Made by a program: the position numbers and the translations under genes
NCBI GenBank assembly: GCA_031547305.1
Contig: JAVBSC010000056.1
Coordinates: forward strand, 1 to 10,488
From: JAVBSC01 sp031547305
GTDB lineage: Bacteria > Desulfobacterota > Desulfovibrionia > Desulfovibrionales > Desulfovibrionaceae
Length of the DNA stretch: 10,488 nucleotides
Direction of reading: 5' to 3'
The notes under the pieces: model-generated
What the model was told of the DNA's origin: nothing
Database searches by the model: none
The model's input: only the letters and a program-made list of their open reading frames with translations
In this document: piece after piece, positions 5,245 through 10,488 of the stretch
Position numbering within the stretch: position 1 is the first letter of the stretch
Layout: every line of letters starts with the position of its first letter

Positions 5245-7419
5245 ATGCCCGTAAATTTTTTCAGGATACTGTCAACATCGCTGCTTTGTCTGGTTCTGGC
5301 CGCCTGTGTGCCCCCGACGGCAAGGAGCAAAAAAGATTCCGCCGTATCGGCCGCGACCGGCGACTATTCCCTTTCCCGCGCGGATCCAGGCTATGTTTAT
5401 TACCTTGAGCGCAAATCCATGCTCTGGAATGCCGGGGAGGACTCCCGCATTGTCTCCGGCAGCGATCTGGCCTGGCGACGTCCGGGCTATCCCGCCGATC
5501 CGGGAGGACTGGCCGGTATGGCGGACGTCTGGCTGTGGATTTCTCCGCAAAACCTGCTGGTGTACGGCCGCAAGTCGCCACTGGAGCAGCTTGCCGAGCC
5601 CGCGACCTGGATGCTCATGCGCCGCCTGGGTATAAAGGGACTTTATGTGGCCCCGGCCGCCGCTTCCGGGTTGCTTTGGTCCTATGACCGCAATCCTTAC
5701 AGCGACGGCGAGGACGTCGTGCAGTACGATTTTTCGGAAAATGCGGGCAAAAAAGAGCATTTCCTCAGGCTCCTGCAAAGCGCCAATGCGGAAAAAAGCA
5801 TCCTGGGCGGGGATCTTGCGCCCACGGCCCCCGGCATAGGGCCGGATTTTTTTCTGGCAGCTAGAGCGCATCGCGACTATCCGGGGGCTTTCTGCCTTAT
5901 TGAGGTGCCGCGGGAACTGTGGCCCTTGTTGCCCAAAGTGGAAGGAGAATGGCAGGCGCAGCCTTTGGACAGGGTGCAGGAGCAGGATCTTTCCGCGAAA
6001 AAACTTTTGCCCCCGGCCATGCAGCAGGATTTTTTGCCCTTTGGACCGGATTACGGCTGGGCCGCCACAGGTGAGGTGCGCGGCGTGGACGGCAATCTGA
6101 AGCGGTGGGTGTACCGTTATTATGGCACACCCAAACGGCCGATCCTGAATTGGGAAGATCCGTCAGCCGCGGCCAGGCGTGTTGTTTCCGGCTCGGTAAT
6201 CCGGCAGGCAGGCCTTTTGGGCAACGCGCTGGTCGGGTACAAAACGGCGCCGCTGCTGGGTTTGGACAGCGCCGCGGCGGATCTGGGCGGCGCGGCGCCG
6301 GGTTATGCGCCGGGAATGGAGGCCGCCCAGGCCATTGGCCGCGAGGCCCGGCGCTACGGGGCCTGGAGCTGGCAGCGCGACGTACTGCCCCTGAGTCTGG
6401 TTAAACAGTCCCTGGAAGACAATTCAGCGGATTTCATAACGGACAGCGCCCTGACCCCGGCTGCGGAGCACGCCCTTTTAAGCGGAGACTCCGAACTGCT
6501 GGACTTTATGCTGGATGAACTTCTTGCCCGAAAAATAGATCTGCGCCGCTTAGTCCATGCCTCCACCGGGCCTGAGGGGCTGGATTACGATTTGCCGCAC
6601 CTGGCGGTTCTGGCCGGTGACTCAGACAATCCCAAGGCCGCCAGGGCCGGAGAACTCCGGAAAAAGGCCTTGGCCGAGGCCGAGTCTTTGGCCCTGACAG
6701 AGGGAGAGGATGAATCCCAGTTTTTGGGCGAGCGTTTGTACACCACTCCGGCCGGGTTGGCCGCCTTGGCCCTGGGCGCGGCGGATCCGGCCAAGGTCAC
6801 GCCGGACTTGGCCCTGGAGGCCGGCAAAGGTCTGCGTGTCTTGATCACGTTCAAGGCCATGCTGCCTGGATTGCTGGTTTTATCCGGCCAGGATCTTGCC
6901 GGCTCGCTGCCGCTGAACTGGCGCTCCATGGAAGATTCCCCGGCCAAGTGGGACAAACGCCTGAGTTCGCGCGGCACCTATATGCTTTTTGCCAATGCGG
7001 AATCCATCAGCGTGAGCGCCCAAGGAGTGCCCAGAGCCAAAAGCATTCATGCCGCGCCTGACGTGCAAATGCACGCCCCGGGTTCTTTTGGGCAGTACCT
7101 GACCGGCCTGACAGCCTTGCGCGCCAAGTTGGAGATCTCCCGTGGGGTTTTTCTGGGCCGGCTGCCCACCGGCAGCCCTGGCGTCACCGCCACGGTGGTC
7201 AGACTGCCGGAAGGCAAGGGCTTTCTTTTGAGCGTATGCAATTTTTCGCGCAAAAAGACGGATCTGGCCCTGGACAACGAATCAATCCCGGAATTGCGCG
7301 AGCAATTGCGCAACCAGCGGATCGAGGAACTGCTGGCTGGCCACGCGGTAACAACCGGCGGCCGTACCTTGCGGCTATCTTTGGACGCGTGGGAAAGCGC
7401 GGCGCTTTTAGTGAAATGA
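5245..7419 (+). CDS. Lipoprotein with degenerate GH13 (trehalose synthase/amylase-like) fold
   Basis: The protein has 724 residues. A lipoprotein signal (NFFRILSTSLLCLVLAAC) puts the acylated cysteine at C21; the next residues are Val-Pro, not Asp, so outer-membrane sorting is likely. The body follows the order of GH13 enzymes related to trehalose synthase/maltosyltransferase: GDLAPTAPGIGPDFFLAAR (189-207, where region I normally reads like VPxHTGxG), LNWEDP (301-306), LVGYKTAPLLG (329-339, region II), a WSWQRDVL segment (374-381, region III), HASTGPEGLDYD (438-449, region IV), LPGLLVLSGQDLAG (540-553), and a C-terminal beta domain with LRAKLEISRG and SVCNFS (663-668). The nucleophile Asp, acid/base Glu and third Asp all appear replaced (by Lys/Thr, Arg378 and Glu444), so hydrolase or transferase activity is unlikely; a glycan-binding or structural role is inferred. 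The ATG is chosen because the signal peptide starts there, yet no clear ribosome site precedes it. An in-frame opening extends upstream into the Gate gene but lacks a sensible start. The fold call is from remembered motifs. Confidence 0.75.
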   Translation: MPVNFFRILSTSLLCLVLAACVPPTARSKKDSAVSAATGDYSLSRADPGYVYYLERKSMLWNAGEDSRIVSGSDLAWRRPGYPADPGGLAGMADVWLWISPQNLLVYGRKSPLEQLAEPATWMLMRRLGIKGLYVAPAAASGLLWSYDRNPYSDGEDVVQYDFSENAGKKEHFLRLLQSANAEKSILGGDLAPTAPGIGPDFFLAARAHRDYPGAFCLIEVPRELWPLLPKVEGEWQAQPLDRVQEQDLSAKKLLPPAMQQDFLPFGPDYGWAATGEVRGVDGNLKRWVYRYYGTPKRPILNWEDPSAAARRVVSGSVIRQAGLLGNALVGYKTAPLLGLDSAAADLGGAAPGYAPGMEAAQAIGREARRYGAWSWQRDVLPLSLVKQSLEDNSADFITDSALTPAAEHALLSGDSELLDFMLDELLARKIDLRRLVHASTGPEGLDYDLPHLAVLAGDSDNPKAARAGELRKKALAEAESLALTEGEDESQFLGERLYTTPAGLAALALGAADPAKVTPDLALEAGKGLRVLITFKAMLPGLLVLSGQDLAGSLPLNWRSMEDSPAKWDKRLSSRGTYMLFANAESISVSAQGVPRAKSIHAAPDVQMHAPGSFGQYLTGLTALRAKLEISRGVFLGRLPTGSPGVTATVVRLPEGKGFLLSVCNFSRKKTDLALDNESIPELREQLRNQRIEELLAGHAVTTGGRTLRLSLDAWESAALLVK

Positions 7420-7517
7420 TAAACTCCGGCGCGGGCTCCGGCATGGGTGGCATTCAGCGCTCACCACGCCCCCGCGAGAGTTTTAAGGTTAATATATCCC
7501 TAATTCCGTTGGGCCGG

Positions 7518-9866
7518 CTACTGCGATCCGCCTGAACCGCCGCGTCCGCCGCCGGAGCGTCTTTCACCGCCGGAACGGCCTTCGCCCCGGCCGCCGGAAT
7601 ATCCCCCGCCTTCATTTCCCCGTTTTTGTCGAATGCCGCCGGGATCTCCGCGTCCTGGCGCATCTCCTCCGCCGGGCTGGCGAAATTCTCTTCCCGCTCC
7701 GTCTTGCGGCGGGGTGGGACGCATGCCGGCATCAGGACGTTGACCAGGTTGCGGAGCTGGCCGCACGCCTTGATCAGGACGGCGGTCCGGGCGCGGTCCG
7801 GGCTGAACGGCATCAGGACGCGGCCCTGGCGGTATGCCGTCCGGTCGCGGCCCGGGGCGAGGACTTGGCTGAACCCCATCGGGGCGCGAATCCGGGCGAC
7901 GGTCTGGACGCATACCATCAGGACGCGGGCGTTGATCAGGCCGCGGTCCTGGGCCAATATCCGGACGGCGGTCCGGGCGTTGACCTGGGCCGAGATCCGG
8001 TCGCGGACCAGGCCGATGATCCGGCCTACCGCCGGGGTAATACCCTGGCTCAGGCCGGAAGCCGGGCGGCGGATTAAATCCGGGCCGGTGTCCGGTACCG
8101 GGGCGCGGGCCCGGAGGCGGACCATAATGCGGCCGTGGCGGCGGATATGGGGCGTAGCGGTAATGGTGATGATACGGCCTGTAAGAGCCCCAGTAAGGCG
8201 GCGGCCCCCACCAGCGGCTAGGGCCGAACCCCCAGCCGAAACTCAGGCCAAAGCCGGCCCCGCCCCAGTTGGAATAGCCAAAACCTATGCCCGCGCTCGG
8301 GTAGGCCGGGTATGCGTAATAAGGGCCGCCCGCCCAGGAGCGGTAATAAGCGGGGCCGCCCGCCAAAATCACCCCGGAGTATCCGGGCGCGTAGTTGAAA
8401 AAGACGTAGCGTGGCGTAACCTGGGCCACGCGTACGTAAGTGACGTAATACAGGGGCGAAGAGGCGGGAATGGCGTATATGGGCGCCGGAACGTAAGTAG
8501 CCACGGCCCAGGGGCCGACCAGGGCCGGGGACTCGTACCATACCCCCTGGCGCAAGGCCATCCAGGAGGAGGGGCTGACCTGGATTATCGGATCCGGCGC
8601 GTTATTAACGTAGTACAGGCTGGTGCCTTTAATGGGGCGTAGTTCCGGCGCGCCGGGCAGGTCCGCCTGGTAGGTCGCGGTCTGGCGGTCCACCCTGGCT
8701 TCACGCGCGTCAGGCCCGGAAACCCGCGCGTCTTCCTCCTGTCCGCCGGATTGGACGTTGCCGTCCGCTCCAGGTAAAAAATTCTTAAGGTATTTTTTAT
8801 CCGAGCTGTCAGGAATATTCGCAAAATCTTTTGGCAGCGCCTCCGGCCGCACATAGTCCCAGGGACCGTTAAGATTGGCGGCGCTGAACCAGACCCCGGA
8901 AAGCAGCGTATAATAATGCCCGCTGGCCGGCTCCCGGAACAAATCGCCCCAGGCGTTTTTGGCGTACAGTAATTTTGTGCCTTTAAGCGGGACAAAAACC
9001 GGCGGGCCGTCCGTAACCACCAGTCCCTTTGGAGAATAGGTCACATAGACTTCCGGGGCCTTGCCTTTTAGCGCTTTCAGACTGGAAGGGACTCCCTTCT
9101 GATCCGGATTGCCTCTGAGCAGATCTGTGGAGCCGGATTGCTCGGCTATCCGCTCCAGCTCCGCCGCGTCCGGAGGTGTCGATTTGGCAATATCCCAGGG
9201 GCCGGCCAAGCTATCCGCTGTAAGATACCCGTCCAGAAAATGTAGGTAATAGCGGGCATTGTAGCGCAGCAACAGAACGTTGGTATTGACCACCTTTTCC
9301 AGGTCGCTGCTCGGAGGTTTGCTGAAGCGCGGCTCGCCGTCGATATAGATCATCAGGGCGGGCTTTTCCGAAAAGATGATTTCCGGTGTTTCCACAAACC
9401 AGGGGGGCTGCTGATCCGAAGGTCCGGCTCCGGCGGCCGTGGAGGCCCGCAAAAGCCCCAGAGACATGGTTTGCACCGACGGCCAGGCATGTTCGCGCAT
9501 GGCGGCGTCAAAAACCGCTTCCCGCTCTGGCGCGGCCGGAAAGTCAGACCTGAAGGAGTTCAGATCCTTCAGGTACACCAGGCCTTCAGCCTCATTGACC
9601 AGACTGGCGGCATCCAGGTACAACGCCCCGAACACCGGGGCTTTATCCTGGACAAAGGTGGCGGCCAGTGGAAATTTAAGCCTGATCAGGCCGTTATCCC
9701 AGGATTCCACACTTGGCTGATACAAAACAGCCAGGATGCCGTCTGCCTTGATGCTGCGCGGCCACTCCGCGCCCTGAGCGGCCTGAACCGGGAGGCTGAA
9801 AAAGAACAGGCAGCATAGCGCGGCGACGAATGCCCGCGACCAGAAAACTCCAGCCGGCTTAAGCAT
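7518..9866 (-). CDS. Exported repeat protein with Pro/Arg/Gly-rich tail, similar to 'carbohydrate-binding family V/XII' proteins
   Basis: The protein has 782 residues. The signal peptide covers about residues 1-29 (hydrophobic AFVAALCCLFFFSL, cleavage after VQA). The N-terminal domain holds LYQPSVESWD and PVFGALYLDA. Three related repeats follow, each with a Tyr-rich strand and an aromatic-Leu-GPW end: about 195-224 (LTADSLAGPW), 297-336 (GVWFSAANLNGPW) and 415-453 (GVWYESPALVGPW). After PLYYVTYVRV (471-480) comes a Gly/Tyr/Trp-rich stretch (about 488-570), then a Pro-rich region (571-611), 14 RPD motifs (612-712) and a Gly/Arg/Ser-rich end. The first 500 residues match my memory of proteins labelled carbohydrate-binding family V/XII, a poorly founded label; function is unknown. 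The start at 9866 is preferred over the ATG at 9887 because AAGGAG (9872-9877) lies 5 bases before it and the signal peptide then starts correctly. It converges on the GH13-like lipoprotein gene with 98 bases between stops and no clear terminator. Confidence 0.85.
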   Translation of the reverse strand: MLKPAGVFWSRAFVAALCCLFFFSLPVQAAQGAEWPRSIKADGILAVLYQPSVESWDNGLIRLKFPLAATFVQDKAPVFGALYLDAASLVNEAEGLVYLKDLNSFRSDFPAAPEREAVFDAAMREHAWPSVQTMSLGLLRASTAAGAGPSDQQPPWFVETPEIIFSEKPALMIYIDGEPRFSKPPSSDLEKVVNTNVLLLRYNARYYLHFLDGYLTADSLAGPWDIAKSTPPDAAELERIAEQSGSTDLLRGNPDQKGVPSSLKALKGKAPEVYVTYSPKGLVVTDGPPVFVPLKGTKLLYAKNAWGDLFREPASGHYYTLLSGVWFSAANLNGPWDYVRPEALPKDFANIPDSSDKKYLKNFLPGADGNVQSGGQEEDARVSGPDAREARVDRQTATYQADLPGAPELRPIKGTSLYYVNNAPDPIIQVSPSSWMALRQGVWYESPALVGPWAVATYVPAPIYAIPASSPLYYVTYVRVAQVTPRYVFFNYAPGYSGVILAGGPAYYRSWAGGPYYAYPAYPSAGIGFGYSNWGGAGFGLSFGWGFGPSRWWGPPPYWGSYRPYHHHYRYAPYPPPRPHYGPPPGPRPGTGHRPGFNPPPGFRPEPGYYPGGRPDHRPGPRPDLGPGQRPDRRPDIGPGPRPDQRPRPDGMRPDRRPDSRPDGVQPSPRPGPRPDGIPPGPRPDAVQPGPRPDRRPDQGVRPAPQPGQRPDAGMRPTPPQDGAGREFRQPGGGDAPGRGDPGGIRQKRGNEGGGYSGGRGEGRSGGERRSGGGRGGSGGSQ
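7731..8033 (-). repeat. DNA encoding 14 imperfect RPD repeats
   Basis: This part of the exported protein gene encodes residues 612-712, in which RPD occurs 14 times in units such as GPRPD, RRPD and GQRPD spaced 4 to 15 residues apart. At DNA level the plus strand shows recurring ATCAGGACG and GGTCCGGGC words. The units are degenerate, not identical, pointing to old duplication. The high GC also opens long antisense frames here, which I do not regard as genes. Confidence 0.8.
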
Positions 9867-9887
9867 ATTCGCTCCTTCAAAAATCAT

Positions 9888-9917
9888 AAATTACAGGCGT
9901 TAGCAGATAATCATCAA
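9888..9917 (-). promoter_or_regulatory. Putative promoter for the exported repeat protein gene
   Basis: On the minus strand TTGATG (9912-9917) is followed after 18 bases by TAATTT (9888-9893). A transcript beginning about 7 bases on would carry a short leader holding the AAGGAG ribosome site at 9872-9877. Box quality is moderate. Confidence 0.35.
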
Positions 9918-10035
9918 ACGCGAGCCTGAAAGCGGGGTAAGGAACCCGGGGCAGGCTGTGCGGCCGGCATAAGATCGCAAAATTACTCTCGCCACTCAGG
10001 TATGAAGGCTTTTCTTGCGTTTATCGACGGACACC

Positions 10036-10064
10036 AAAGGATTATTTTGGGTAGTCCTTTTTTT
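10036..10064 (+). terminator. Intrinsic terminator-like hairpin with seven-T run
   Basis: AAAGGA (10036-10041) pairs with TCCTTT (10055-10060), extended inward by a T-G and two A-T type pairs, with a TTTTGGG loop. The right arm runs into a T-run at 10058-10064. It is oriented to stop plus-strand transcripts, yet no plus-strand gene precedes it, so it may end an unrecognised short RNA or antisense transcription from the exported-protein promoter region. Confidence 0.45.
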
Positions 10065-10118
10065 AAATACTAATACATCCACGCCGCCTTTCAAGCGGAA
10101 TATTTACGACAAAAAATG

Positions 10119-10136
10119 AAGCCCCCGCGGGTTTTT
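10119..10136. terminator. Short GC stem flanked by A-run and T-run
   Basis: AAGCCC (10119-10124) can pair with GGGTTT (10129-10134, one G-T pair) around CCGC. An A-run (10111-10116) precedes and a T-run (10132-10136) follows, so it could act weakly in either direction. It would insulate the tRNA operon promoter from upstream transcription. Confidence 0.35.
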
Positions 10137-10148
10137 GCCGTCCGGGCC

Positions 10149-10177
10149 TTGACAAGGTCTGACCCGGCGGCTATACA
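10149..10177 (+). promoter_or_regulatory. Near-consensus sigma-70 promoter of the tRNA operon
   Basis: A perfect TTGACA (10149-10154) is separated by the optimal 17 bases from TATACA (10172-10177). The bases after the -10 box are GCGC, the GC-rich discriminator typical of stable-RNA promoters under stringent (ppGpp) control. The expected start is about 10184, leaving only some 6-7 bases of leader before tRNA-Gln. Confidence 0.88.
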
Positions 10178-10190
10178 GCGCTTCTTGCGT

Positions 10191-10265
10191 TGGGCTATCG
10201 TTCAATTGGCAGGACGACGGATTCTGACTCCGTTAATCTAGGTTCGAGTCCTAGTAGCCCAGCCA
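10191..10265 (+). tRNA. tRNA-Gln (anticodon CTG)
   Basis: This folds as a full cloverleaf. The acceptor stem is TGGGCTA with TAGCCCA, the discriminator base is G and CCA is encoded (10263-10265). The anticodon stem ACGGA (10217-10221) pairs with TCCGT (10229-10233) around TTCTGAC, giving CTG at 10224-10226, which reads CAG codons. The T arm is CTAGG, TTCGAGT, CCTAG (10238-10254). The weak U1-A72 acceptor end is typical of bacterial glutamine tRNAs. Confidence 0.97.
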
Positions 10266-10274
10266 ACGCAAATA

Positions 10275-10285
10275 CCGCTTAGCGG
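10275..10285 (+). other. Small hairpin in the spacer between the two tRNAs
   Basis: CCGC (10275-10278) pairs with GCGG (10282-10285) around TTA, in the 26-base spacer between tRNA-Gln and tRNA-Glu. It may guide endonuclease cutting of the dimeric precursor; four pairs is little and it may be chance. Confidence 0.3.
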
Positions 10286-10291
10286 ACACGC

Positions 10292-10368
10292 GTCCCCATC
10301 GTCTAGCCGGCCCAGGACAACGGCCTTTCACGCCGTCGACAGGGGTTCAAATCCCCTTGGGGACGCCA
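10292..10368 (+). tRNA. tRNA-Glu (anticodon TTC)
   Basis: This is a complete cloverleaf. The acceptor stem is GTCCCCA with TGGGGAC, the discriminator is G and CCA is encoded (10366-10368). The anticodon stem ACGGC (10320-10324) pairs with GCCGT around CTTTCAC, giving TTC at 10327-10329, which reads GAA and GAG. The T arm is AGGGG, TTCAAAT, CCCCT. It follows tRNA-Gln by 26 bases with no promoter between, so both come from one transcript. Confidence 0.97.
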
Positions 10369-10383
10369 AATTTGGGTATCAAG

Positions 10384-10425
10384 AAGAGCGGCAAGGTGTA
10401 AAAAGCCTTGCCGCTCTTGCTTTTT
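10384..10425 (+). terminator. Strong intrinsic terminator of the tRNA operon
   Basis: AAGAGCGGCAAGG (10384-10396) is perfectly complementary to CCTTGCCGCTCTT (10406-10418): thirteen pairs with a 9-base loop, followed after GC by TTTTT (10421-10425). It lies 15 bases past tRNA-Glu and closes the operon. Beyond it, to the window end, nothing further is recognisable. Confidence 0.92.
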
Positions 10426-10488
10426 CCAAAGCAATTCAAATCCCCAAGTCCGGCCAAATCCAAGGTCATCCAAAAGATCCGTAGGTAT

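Larger units (their letters stand above)
9894..10148. other. Gene-free stretch with terminator-like hairpins
   Basis: Between the exported protein gene and the tRNA promoter there is no credible protein gene: the only tidy small frame on the plus strand (10002-10073, 23 codons) has no properly spaced ribosome site. The right part is AT-richer and holds two terminator-like structures (10036-10064 and 10119-10136), described separately. Their presence with no gene to terminate leaves room for a small plus-strand RNA, though no clear promoter for one is seen. Confidence 0.5.

Noticed and set aside
7420..7517. Terminator between the convergent lipoprotein and repeat-protein genes
   Set aside because: Only an imperfect hairpin (about 7440-7470) is present, with no T-run on either strand.
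7626..8642. Long plus-strand open frame (338 codons) antisense to the exported repeat protein
   Set aside because: It lies wholly within the GC-rich repeat part of a gene with a good start, signal peptide and family-like domains. Its translation is Arg/Ala-rich without any domain, and no ribosome site precedes it.
10002..10073. 23-codon frame (MKAFLAFIDGH...) in the gap before the tRNA operon
   Set aside because: Its CAGG sits one base from the ATG, too close for a ribosome site, and the frame runs through the terminator-like hairpin.

Overview
The window looks like chromosomal DNA from a GC-rich, Gram-negative deltaproteobacterium, most likely a sulfate reducer of the Desulfovibrio type. 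This rests on the gene set and codon style, not on a database match: an AsmA family protein, a PilZ protein, a two-domain Gate (nucleoside recognition) membrane protein, lipoprotein and signal-peptide genes typical of a two-membrane cell, and strong AAGGAG-type ribosome sites. No mobile element, CRISPR array or phage gene is visible.

Layout. Bases 1-80 are an extreme C-run-rich stretch that may be a contig-end artefact. A minus-strand AsmA-like gene (154-1962) has a good ribosome site and a plausible promoter. Divergently, on the plus strand, come a small membrane-anchored TPM-like protein (2231-2746) tightly coupled to ribonuclease HI (rnhA, 2749-3234), then a YcgR-like PilZ c-di-GMP receptor (3346-4038). 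A possible terminator and an inverted repeat follow, then a GTG-started Gate-domain membrane protein (4113-5105). After a 139-base spacer lies a 724-residue lipoprotein (5245-7419) that reads as a degenerate GH13 trehalose synthase/amylase-like protein with its catalytic residues replaced. Convergent to it, on the minus strand, is a 782-residue exported protein (7518-9866). It has three YY...GPW repeats, a Gly/Tyr/Trp-rich segment, a tail with 14 RPD motifs, and an RGG-like end.

The right end is a gene-free stretch of about 300 bases with one or two terminator-like hairpins. It is followed by a near-consensus sigma-70 promoter, tRNA-Gln(CTG), tRNA-Glu(TTC) and a strong intrinsic terminator: a complete small stable-RNA operon.

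How it fits together. AsmA, the lipoprotein and the repeat protein are all envelope-directed, and the PilZ protein would respond to c-di-GMP. RNase HI and the tRNA operon are housekeeping. No defence system or biosynthetic cluster is apparent. The two most unusual items are the apparently catalytically dead GH13-like lipoprotein and its convergent low-complexity, repeat-tailed exported neighbour. Family assignments come from reading motifs and remembered family patterns; no search was run.
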